This document shows, piece by piece, positions 1 to 5,698 of a DNA stretch of 5,698 nucleotides; within the stretch, counting starts at the first letter, position 1, and the number at the start of each line of letters is the position of its first letter. The translations under genes and the position numbers were made by a program. The stretch comes from an uncultured Actinomycetes bacterium. Lineage in GTDB: Bacteria; Actinomycetota; Actinomycetes; Mycobacteriales; Mycobacteriaceae. Location: contig CAIWCQ010000501.1 in assembly GCA_903911165.1 (NCBI GenBank), positions 1 to 5,698 on the forward strand, in the 5' to 3' direction. Below the pieces are notes generated by a model. The model did not search any database, was not told where the DNA came from, and saw only the letters and a program-made list of their open reading frames with translations.

Positions 1-1860
1 GCCACCGAAAGCGGCCTCGACGACGACTCCGCCGACGCACTGCTGACCGGACCCATCGGCCGGGTGGATCCGGTGTCGCTGCGCCAGTTGCGCCGCGCGC
101 TGCGGCGCAACGATCGGTCTCTGCGCGAGGCACTCACCGGCCCGGCAACGCAGCTGCCGGCCACCCTGGCGGCACCGGTCAAGCGGGTGCGTTCGGTGCT
201 CACCGCGGCCGCCCGCAGCCACCGCAGTCACCACGATCCACGGTTCACGCTGTGGCAGGCGTGGGAGCGCAGCGGCCTGCAGCGGCGCTGGGTTGCCGTC
301 GCCGATCGCGGGGGCGCCGAGGGTGCGCTGGCTGAGCGCAATCTCGGCGCGGTCACCGCGCTGTTCGATATCGCCGAGTCCTATGTTGCCCGTACCGCCG
401 GAGCATCGCTGTCGGGTCTGCTCGAACATGTGGCGGCCCTGCAACTGCCGCCGGTCGGCGATTCCGCGCCGGCCGGGGAGACGGTGGCGGTGCTCAGCCC
501 GCACGCCGCGCTCGGCCGCGACTGGGAGATGGTCGTGATCGCAGGTCTGCAGGACGGGTTGTGGCCCAACATCACTCCGCGCGGCGGGGTGCTGGGAACC
601 CAGCGCCTGCTCGACGTCCTGGACGGCCTCGGCGCGGACGTGTCGGTGCGCGCCCCACTGCTGGCCGAAGAGCGCCGGCTGCTGATCGTGGCGATGGGCC
701 GGGCCCGGCAGCGGTTGCTGATCACCGCGGTCGACGGCGGCGCCGGCGATGAGGCCTTTCCGTCGGTGTTCGTTCCCGAATTGGCCCGGTTGGCGAGCGG
801 CGATATCCCGGCGGTGCCGGTACCGCCGGTTCAGGCCCCACAGGTGCTCTCCCCGGCCGCGGTGGTGGGCCGGCTCCGGGCCGTGGTCTGCGCCCCCGGT
901 GACGCGGTGGATGAGAGCCGACGGCACTGCGCCGCAGAACAATTGGCCCGTCTGGCCGCGGTCGGGGTACCGGGTGCCGATCCGCGGCAATGGCACGGCC
1001 TCGGGCAGATCAGCACCGTGGAGCCGTTGTTCAGCGGCGACGACCACACCGTCACGTTGAGTCCGTCGACGCTGCAAACCCTGTCGGATTGTCCGCTGCG
1101 CTGGCTGGCCGAACGCCACGGCGGCACCGGGGCGCGCGCACTGAACTCCACGCTGGGCTCGGTGGTGCACGCGCTGGTCGCCGAGTCGTCGAAGAGCGAG
1201 GCGCAGCTGATCGCCGAACTGGAAAACGTTTGGGCCGCTCTGCCATTCGATTCACCGTGGTACGCCGCCAACGAACTCGACCGCCATCGCGCGATGCTGG
1301 CCGCGTTCATCTCCTGGCGCGCGACGACCCGCCACGAGCTCACCGAGGTCGGCACCGAGGTTGAACTCGACGGCGTCCTCGCCGAACCGGCCGACGGTCT
1401 GCCGGGCGTGCGGGTCCGCGGACGCATCGACCGCCTGGAGCGCGATGCGCAGGGCCGGCTGGTGATCGTCGATGTCAAGACCGCCCGGAGTCCGGTCACC
1501 AAGGACGACGCGCAGCAGCACGCGCAACTCGGCTTCTATCAACTCGCGGTCAGCGCCGGGTTGCTCGGCGGCGATCACGGCGGCGATCACGGTGGCGATC
1601 ACGGCGGCGGCGACCAGCCCGGCGGCGGGCGGCTGGTCTACGTCGGCAAGGCTGCGGCGTCCGGAAGCGCAACCGAACGCGAGCAGAGCCCGGTGGGTCC
1701 CGACGACACCGCGCAGTGGTTGCAGAAGGTGCGCGCGGCCGCAGCGGCCACCGCCGGACCGCACTTCGCCGCCCGGGTCAACGACGGCTGCTCGCACTGT
1801 CCAATCCGGCCGTCGTGTCCGGCCCATGCGATTCCCGCCAACACTGCGGAGCCGTCATGA
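1..1860 (+). CDS. adnA: AdnA, helicase-nuclease subunit of the AdnAB DNA end-resection complex (5' partial)
   Basis: The reading frame is open from base 1, so the gene starts upstream of the window; 619 C-terminal residues are visible (numbered here from base 1). AdnA pairs with AdnB in an ATP-dependent helicase-nuclease that processes DNA double-strand breaks in mycobacteria. Residues 1-260 are the end of a UvrD-like motor. Motif V is around residues 161-181 (SPHAALGRDW) and motif VI around 223-240 (EERRLLIVAMGRAR). A linker leads to a RecB-type PD-(D/E)XK nuclease at about 355-619. Its expected catalytic residues are His390 (GSVVHAL), Asp477 (GRIDRLE), Asp491 and Lys493 (IVDVKT), and Gln509/Tyr513 (QLGFY). 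Cys364 (SDCPLRW) with Cys597, Cys600 and Cys606 (CSHCPIRPSC) matches the AddB-type 4Fe-4S arrangement, which marks this as AdnA rather than AdnB. Motif V has Leu171 where the usual lysine sits, and motif VI has Ile229 and Gly233 in place of Tyr and Thr, suggesting a weakened motor. A Gly-Asp-His-Gly repeat lies at 524-535. The family assignment is firm. Confidence 0.95.
   Translation, partial: ATESGLDDDSADALLTGPIGRVDPVSLRQLRRALRRNDRSLREALTGPATQLPATLAAPVKRVRSVLTAAARSHRSHHDPRFTLWQAWERSGLQRRWVAVADRGGAEGALAERNLGAVTALFDIAESYVARTAGASLSGLLEHVAALQLPPVGDSAPAGETVAVLSPHAALGRDWEMVVIAGLQDGLWPNITPRGGVLGTQRLLDVLDGLGADVSVRAPLLAEERRLLIVAMGRARQRLLITAVDGGAGDEAFPSVFVPELARLASGDIPAVPVPPVQAPQVLSPAAVVGRLRAVVCAPGDAVDESRRHCAAEQLARLAAVGVPGADPRQWHGLGQISTVEPLFSGDDHTVTLSPSTLQTLSDCPLRWLAERHGGTGARALNSTLGSVVHALVAESSKSEAQLIAELENVWAALPFDSPWYAANELDRHRAMLAAFISWRATTRHELTEVGTEVELDGVLAEPADGLPGVRVRGRIDRLERDAQGRLVIVDVKTARSPVTKDDAQQHAQLGFYQLAVSAGLLGGDHGGDHGGDHGGGDQPGGGRLVYVGKAAASGSATEREQSPVGPDDTAQWLQKVRAAAAATAGPHFAARVNDGCSHCPIRPSCPAHAIPANTAEPS
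1570..1605 (+). repeat. Three 12-bp tandem repeats in adnA encoding Gly-Asp-His-Gly
   Basis: Three consecutive copies of GGCGATCACGGY (1570-1581, 1582-1593, 1594-1605) differ only at the last base of the second copy. A degenerate continuation (GGC GGC GAC CAG) follows. The unit length is a multiple of three, so the reading frame is kept and changes in copy number would be tolerated. The encoded Gly/Asp/His stretch lies between the QxxxY motif of the nuclease core and the C-terminal iron-sulfur cysteines, probably in a surface loop. The near identity of the copies suggests recent expansion by replication slippage. Confidence 0.9.
1848..1851 (+). promoter_or_regulatory. Shine-Dalgarno sequence of adnB
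   Basis: GGAG ends five bases before the ATG at 1857, inside the last codons of adnA. It supports the ATG at 1857 as the start of adnB rather than an upstream in-frame codon. Together with the ATGA overlap it points to translational coupling of the two subunits. Confidence 0.6.
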
Positions 1861-4800
1861 CATTCAGCCCTGTCGAACTCGCTGCCGCGTTGGGGCTTCC
1901 GGAGCCCACCGACGAGCAGGTCGCGGTGATCTCCGCGGAGCCCGGCCCGCTGGTGGTCGTCGCCGGTGCCGGCGCGGGCAAGACCGAGACCATGGCCGCC
2001 CGGGTGGTGTGGCTGGTGGCCAACGGCTACGCCGATCCGGGACAGGTACTCGGCCTGACCTTCACCCGTAAGGCGGCCGGGCAGTTGCTGCGCCGGGTGC
2101 GCTCCCGACTGGCCCGGCTGTCCGGCTACCTCGGCACCGAGACGACCGGCGCTTCCGGTACCCCGGTGGTCAGTACCTACCACGCTTTCGCCGGGTCGCT
2201 GCTGCGCGAGTTCGGGCTGCTGTTGCCGGTGGAACCCGACGCCCGGCTGCTCAGCGAAACCGAGATGTGGCAGTTGGCCTTCGACGTCGTCAGCCGTTAT
2301 CCGCACCCGCTGCCCATCGACAAGAGTCCGGCCGCGGTCACCGCGATGGTGCGTGCGCTGGCCGATGAACTCGCCGAGCACCTGATCGATACCAGCCAGT
2401 TGCGTGACACCCATGTCGAAGTCGAACGGCTGGTGCACTCCCTGCCCGCCGGGCCGCGTCAGCGCGGCAGCGGCCCGAATCGCGCGCTGCTCGACATGCT
2501 CGACACCCAGACCCGGCGCAGCGTGTTGGTGCCGCTCATCGACGCCCTCGGCGCCCGGATGCGCGCAGAGAAGGTGATGGACTTCGGTTCGCAGATGTCG
2601 GCGGCCGCCCGGCTCGCCTCGGCACATCCACAGGTCGGCGAGCAGTTGCGGGCCCGCTACCGGGTGGTGCTGCTTGACGAATACCAGGACACCGGCCACT
2701 CGCAGCGCATCGCGCTGTCGGCCCTGTTCGGCGGCGGCCGCGACGATGGCCTGGCGCTGACCGCGGTGGGCGATCCGATCCAGTCGATCTACGGCTGGCG
2801 CGGCGCCTCGGCCACCAACCTGCCCCGGTTCACCACCGACTTCCCCCGTGCGGACGGTTCCCCGGCGCCCACCCTGGAGTTGCGCACCAGCTGGCGCAAC
2901 CCGCCGAGCGCCCTGCACCTGGCCAACGAGATCTCCGCGGCTGCCCGGCGGCGTTCGGTGGCGGTGCGCCCGCTGCGTTCGCGGCCCGGTGCGCAACCCG
3001 GCACCGTGGCCTGCGCGCTGCACAACGACGTTGTGGCGGAACGGGATTGGCTGGCTGATCACATCGCTGCCCGCTACGCCGATGCCGCGCAGGCGGGCCA
3101 GGACCCGCCGACGGCCGCTGTGCTGGTGCGGCGCAATGCCGACGCTGGGCCGATCGCCGAGGCACTGAGTGCCCGAGGTGTTCCGGTGGAGGTGGTCAGC
3201 CTGGCCGGGCTGCTGTCGATTCCCGAAGTGGCACAGGTGGGTTCGATGCTGCGACTGGTGGCTGACCCCACCGCCGGTGCGGCGGCCATGGCGGTGCTGA
3301 CCGGGCCGCGCTGGCGCCTCGGCGCCAAGGATCTGGCCGCACTATGGCGCCGCGCGATGATCCTCGATGGGCGGCGCATCCTCGCCGACTCGGTAGAGCA
3401 GATCGTCGCCGCCGCGGACGCCGAGACCGCCGGCCTGGCCGACGCACTTGCCGATCCGGGTGCACCGGATGCCTACTCGGAGCCGGGCTACGCGCGGATC
3501 ACCGCACTGGCCGCCGAGTTGGCTCGGCTTCGAGGTTTTCTGGCGCACCCGGTCACCGATCTGGCGGCCGAGGTCCGTCGGGTCATCGGTGTGGACGCCG
3601 AGGTGCGCGCCGCCCGGCCGGTCGACTCCGACGGCACCGGCACCGAACACCTGGATCGCTTCGCCGACGTCATCGCCGGCTACACCGAACAGCGTCGTTG
3701 CGACGTGGCCGGCCTGCTGGCTTATCTCGACGCCGCCGCAGTCGTCGAAGACGGCTTGGCCCCGGCTGAGGTGGGGGTGGCCACCGGGCGCGTGCAGATC
3801 CTCACCGTGCACGCCGCGAAGGGCCTGGAGTGGCAGATCGTGGCCGTGCCGCACCTATCGGCCCGGGTTTTCCCGTCCACCGGCAAGGCGCGCACCTGGC
3901 TCAACGATCCAGGCCAGCTTCCGCCCCTGCTGCGCGGCGATCGCGCCGGCGATCAGGCCGGGTTGGGTCGCTACGGGGTACCGGTGCTCGACACCTCCGC
4001 GGTCAGTGACCGCAAGGCCCTCGAGAACGTCATCGACTCCCACCGCGAGCAGTTGGCGCAGCGCCGCATCGACGAGGAACGCCGGCTGCTCTATGTCGCG
4101 TTGACCCGAGCCGAGGACACCCTGCTGCTGTCGGGGTATCACTGGGGCGCCACCGGGTCCACGGCATCCGGGCCATCGGATTTCCTGGTGGAGATCAAAA
4201 ACATCATCGAGGCCGCGGCAACCGCCGGCGACCCGTGCGGGCAGGTCGAACACTGGGCGCCCGCGCCCGCCGACGGTGATCCGAACCCGTTGCGCGACAA
4301 CGTCACCGAAGTGATGTGGCCGGTCGATCCGCTGCAGGGGAGGGCCGAGGTCGAGCGCGGCGCGGCCCTGGTACGCGCCGCGATGACGGGCCCAGCGCCC
4401 GCGGCTGGCATCGACGACCCGGATGGTTTTATCGCCGATGTCGACGCCCTGCTCGCCGAGCGTGCCCGGGTGGCCGCACCCGGCCCGGTCGCCCTGCCCG
4501 CCCAGCTGTCGGTCAGTGCACTCGTCGAACTCGACCGTGACCCCGACGTCGCCGCCCGGCGGCTGACCCGCCGGCTGCCGGCACGGCCGGACGCGCACGC
4601 CCTCCTGGGTACCGCATTCCACGACTGGGTGCAGCGGTTCTTCGGCGCCGACCGGTTGTTCGACCTCGAGGACCTGCCCGGTGCGGGAGATCCGCAGACC
4701 GTCGACGCCGACGCACTCAATGCACTGCAGGAGGCCTTCACCGCTTCGCCGTGGGCGGTGCGCACCCCGGTTGCCGTCGAGGTGGGCTTCGAGATGGCGA

Positions 4801-5093
4801 TCGGCGACACGGTCGTCCGGGGACGCATCGACGCGGTATTCACCGACGCCGACGGCGGGGTGACCGTCGTCGACTGGAAGACCGGCGAACCCCCCGCCGA
4901 CGATGCCGCGCGCCGCCACGCCGCGGTGCAACTCGCGGTCTACCGGTTGGCGTGGGCCGGACTGTCAGGCCTGCCGCCGGCGAAGGTGCGCGCGTCGTTT
5001 CACTACGTACGCTCGGGCCGGACCGTCACCCCGGAGTCACTGCCCGGGCCGCAGGAGCTGGCCGCGCTGCTCAGACCGGAGCGTTGCGCCTGA
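1857..5093 (+). CDS. adnB: AdnB, motor and nuclease subunit of the AdnAB DNA end-resection complex
   Basis: A complete gene of 1078 residues, close to the roughly 1100 residues known for mycobacterial AdnB. The ATG at 1857 overlaps the adnA stop codon as ATGA, has a GGAG five bases upstream, and gives an N-terminus just ahead of the Q motif (PTDEQVAVI). The motor is an SF1A UvrD/RecB-like translocase with all motifs intact: Walker A AGAGAGKT with Lys42; motif Ia LTFTRKAA from 67; TYHAF with His109; motif II LLDEYQDT with Asp274/Glu275; motif III GDPIQSIYGWRG with Gln309; motif IV SWRNP with Arg347; motif V TVHAAKGLEW with His652; motif VI EERRLLYVALTRAE with Arg751. A RecB-type nuclease follows at about 883-1078 with His922, Asp992 (GRIDAV), Asp1006 and Lys1008 (VVDWKTG), and Gln1025/Tyr1029 (QLAVY). 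The AddB-type cysteine set is absent. In M. smegmatis AdnB is known to be the lead motor of the heterodimer, consistent with intact motifs here and degenerate ones in AdnA. Its last 23 bases overlap the convergent DoxX-like gene. Confidence 0.96.
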   Translation: MTFSPVELAAALGLPEPTDEQVAVISAEPGPLVVVAGAGAGKTETMAARVVWLVANGYADPGQVLGLTFTRKAAGQLLRRVRSRLARLSGYLGTETTGASGTPVVSTYHAFAGSLLREFGLLLPVEPDARLLSETEMWQLAFDVVSRYPHPLPIDKSPAAVTAMVRALADELAEHLIDTSQLRDTHVEVERLVHSLPAGPRQRGSGPNRALLDMLDTQTRRSVLVPLIDALGARMRAEKVMDFGSQMSAAARLASAHPQVGEQLRARYRVVLLDEYQDTGHSQRIALSALFGGGRDDGLALTAVGDPIQSIYGWRGASATNLPRFTTDFPRADGSPAPTLELRTSWRNPPSALHLANEISAAARRRSVAVRPLRSRPGAQPGTVACALHNDVVAERDWLADHIAARYADAAQAGQDPPTAAVLVRRNADAGPIAEALSARGVPVEVVSLAGLLSIPEVAQVGSMLRLVADPTAGAAAMAVLTGPRWRLGAKDLAALWRRAMILDGRRILADSVEQIVAAADAETAGLADALADPGAPDAYSEPGYARITALAAELARLRGFLAHPVTDLAAEVRRVIGVDAEVRAARPVDSDGTGTEHLDRFADVIAGYTEQRRCDVAGLLAYLDAAAVVEDGLAPAEVGVATGRVQILTVHAAKGLEWQIVAVPHLSARVFPSTGKARTWLNDPGQLPPLLRGDRAGDQAGLGRYGVPVLDTSAVSDRKALENVIDSHREQLAQRRIDEERRLLYVALTRAEDTLLLSGYHWGATGSTASGPSDFLVEIKNIIEAAATAGDPCGQVEHWAPAPADGDPNPLRDNVTEVMWPVDPLQGRAEVERGAALVRAAMTGPAPAAGIDDPDGFIADVDALLAERARVAAPGPVALPAQLSVSALVELDRDPDVAARRLTRRLPARPDAHALLGTAFHDWVQRFFGADRLFDLEDLPGAGDPQTVDADALNALQEAFTASPWAVRTPVAVEVGFEMAIGDTVVRGRIDAVFTDADGGVTVVDWKTGEPPADDAARRHAAVQLAVYRLAWAGLSGLPPAKVRASFHYVRSGRTVTPESLPGPQELAALLRPERCA

Positions 5094-5463
5094 TCTTCAA
5101 CGCCGAGACGATCATCGGCACCTGGAACGGCAGTCGGGCCATCGCGCCCAGCTTCATCGGCAGCGGTTTGTTCCACCACATCCGCACCAGGTTGATGTTT
5201 GCCGGGAACACCGCTAGAAAAAGCGCCACCGCAGCACCAGCACCGAGGCGGCGGGTCCGGGGCACCAGCAGCAACCCGCCCACGGCGATCTCGGCCACCC
5301 CGGAGGCCAGCGTGTAGAACCGCGGGCTGCCGGGCAGCTCAGCGGGCACGATGGTGTCGAACGGCTTGGGTGCGGCGAAGTGGCCCACACCGGTGGCGAT
5401 CAGCATCGCCGCCATCTTGTAGGCCGAACGTTGGCTGGTGGGTTCAGTGGAGGTCTGCGGCAT
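5071..5463 (-). CDS. DoxX-like small integral membrane protein
   Basis: A 130-residue protein predicted to lie in the cytoplasmic membrane. Four hydrophobic segments are visible at about residues 14-30, 49-67, 72-93 and 103-122. The pattern GVGHFAAPKPFDTIVP after the first segment, AEIAVGGLLLVP in the second and FPANINLVRMWW after the third is characteristic of the DoxX-like/COG4270 group. Some DoxX proteins are linked to quinol or thiol redox systems, but the biochemical role of this subgroup is not established and none is claimed here. The ATG at 5463 is chosen because a -10-like hexamer sits six bases upstream, which would give a leaderless mRNA as is common in mycobacteria. An ATG at 5490 (nine residues longer) is possible and has a purine-rich GGGGAGA directly before it, though too close for a normal ribosome binding site. 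The stop lies inside adnB, so the two genes converge and overlap by 23 bp. It is transcribed against both neighbours and is likely its own unit. Confidence 0.8.
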   Translation of the reverse strand: MPQTSTEPTSQRSAYKMAAMLIATGVGHFAAPKPFDTIVPAELPGSPRFYTLASGVAEIAVGGLLLVPRTRRLGAGAAVALFLAVFPANINLVRMWWNKPLPMKLGAMARLPFQVPMIVSALKIRRNAPV

Positions 5464-5468
5464 GGTTA

Positions 5469-5474
5469 CATAAT
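5469..5474 (+). promoter_or_regulatory. Candidate -10 element for the downstream channel-like gene
   Basis: CATAAT matches TATAAT at five of six positions and stands out as an AT-rich patch in very GC-rich DNA. Transcription would start near 5481 and give a leader of about 50 bases before the GTG at 5534. It overlaps the minus-strand candidate almost completely. No clear -35 is present; TTCAGT at 5443-5448 is a poor match at 20-bp spacing. Confidence 0.4.
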
Positions 5475-5475
5475 G
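5470..5475 (-). promoter_or_regulatory. Candidate -10 element for the DoxX-like gene
   Basis: Read on the minus strand the hexamer is CATTAT, four of six matches to TATAAT including the conserved A2 and T6. Six bases separate it from the ATG at 5463, so transcription would begin at or next to the start codon, a leaderless arrangement. No convincing -35 is seen; a TTGCCG lies about 21 bases upstream, further than the usual spacing. Confidence 0.4.
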
Positions 5476-5525
5476 CTCGTGTGCGGCCATTCTCCCCGGC
5501 AAAACCGCCGAGCGACTTCCATGAC

Positions 5526-5530
5526 GAGGT
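5526..5530 (+). promoter_or_regulatory. Possible ribosome binding site of the channel-like gene
   Basis: GAGGT lies three bases before the GTG at 5534. The core is recognisable but the spacing is shorter than usual. It is the only purine-rich site near the single available start. Confidence 0.4.
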
Positions 5531-5533
5531 CTA

Positions 5534-5698
5534 GTGGCTGACAGCAGGCTGGCGCGCAACCTGCGGGCCATCGACGAGAATCTCGGCGTCAAGCCGGACT
5601 CGGCCCTCGTCGACTACCTGCGTATCCCGGAGAAGTTCGTCAGCCCGGTCCGCCGCATCGCCCGCCGGCTGCTGTACGCGCTGCTGGTGTTGGCAGCC
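5534..5698 (+). CDS. N-terminus of a probable ion channel / cation transport membrane protein (3' partial)
   Basis: Fifty-five codons are open from a GTG to the end of the window. The frame has a stop (TGA, 5522-5524) just upstream, so this GTG is the first usable start. The visible part is a charged, presumably cytoplasmic N-terminus (RNLRAIDENLGVKPDSALVD, then YLRIPEKFVSPVRRIARRL) leading into the beginning of a hydrophobic segment (LLYALLVLAA), with arginines just before the membrane as expected for inside-positive topology. The position directly downstream of adnAB matches M. tuberculosis Rv3200c, annotated as a possible transmembrane cation transporter with a potassium-channel pore and a TrkA/RCK-type nucleotide-binding domain. 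Those domains lie beyond the window, so the assignment rests on gene order and N-terminal character and not on a diagnostic motif. That this is a coding start of a membrane protein is well supported; the exact function is inferred. Confidence 0.7.
   Translation, partial: MADSRLARNLRAIDENLGVKPDSALVDYLRIPEKFVSPVRRIARRLLYALLVLAA

Noticed and set aside
64..66. GTG at 64 as the start of adnA
   Set aside because: The frame is open to base 1 and the upstream residues continue the helicase domain; a start here would remove the whole N-terminal motor, so the gene is simply cut by the window edge.
1567..1611. The short repeats as a CRISPR-like or mobile-element signature
   Set aside because: Units are contiguous without spacers, in frame, and inside a conserved gene; they are a coding microsatellite.
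1716..1856. N-terminal extension of adnB by 47 codons
   Set aside because: The extension overlaps the conserved cysteine region of adnA in another frame and is Arg-rich; the ATG at 1857 has a good ribosome binding site and matches the family's N-terminus.
1638..3062. Long minus-strand open frame of 474 codons antisense to the end of adnA and the start of adnB
   Set aside because: Its product is rich in Arg, Gly, His and Gln with no recognisable domain. It lies wholly opposite two strongly supported genes and is a typical GC-rich shadow frame.
3855..4931. Minus-strand open frame of 358 codons antisense to adnB
   Set aside because: Same low-information composition; it covers conserved motif VI and nuclease motifs of AdnB on the other strand, which explain the sequence.
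5081..5103. Small inverted repeat (GCGTTG ... CAACGC, 11-base loop) at the convergent ends of adnB and the DoxX-like gene, considered as a bidirectional terminator
   Set aside because: Only six base pairs, a long loop and no T-run on either strand; such a stem is expected by chance in this composition.
5464..5592. Extension of the DoxX-like protein to an upstream start at 5592
   Set aside because: It would overlap the beginning of the divergent channel-like gene and add an Arg/Ser-rich stretch unlike the family; the ATG at 5463 (or at most 5490) fits better.

Overview
The window is GC-rich actinobacterial DNA, most likely from a Mycobacterium/Mycolicibacterium-type genome. The main evidence is a two-gene block encoding AdnA and AdnB, the heterodimeric helicase-nuclease typical of mycobacteria and relatives. 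It is followed on the same strand by a gene resembling the cation-channel/transporter gene that lies next to adnB in Mycobacterium tuberculosis (Rv3202c-Rv3201c-Rv3200c order, from memory).

Layout: positions 1-1860 hold the 3' two thirds of adnA, whose 5' end lies outside the window. It contains the last helicase motifs and a RecB-like nuclease domain with an AddB-type four-cysteine iron-sulfur signature. adnB (1857-5093) is complete. It overlaps adnA by ATGA and carries a full set of UvrD-type motor motifs plus a second RecB-like nuclease domain without the cysteines. A small DoxX-like membrane protein gene lies on the minus strand (5071-5463) and overlaps the end of adnB by 23 bp, tail to tail. 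After a 70-bp divergent intergenic region, a plus-strand gene begins at 5534 with a GTG and runs off the window; only its N-terminus is visible.

How the genes work together: AdnA and AdnB are expected to form one complex that unwinds and resects DNA double-strand ends. Translational coupling at the ATGA junction would favour equal amounts of the two subunits. The DoxX-like gene and the channel-like gene have no evident link to DNA repair and are probably neighbours only by position. They appear to share a divergent promoter region in which candidate -10 elements for the two strands overlap.

No previously undescribed system is apparent. The points most worth a second look are a Gly-Asp-His-Gly tandem repeat inside the AdnA nuclease domain, the degenerate motor motifs of AdnA compared with AdnB, the overlapping divergent -10 elements, and the opposite-strand DoxX-like gene between adnB and the channel-like gene.
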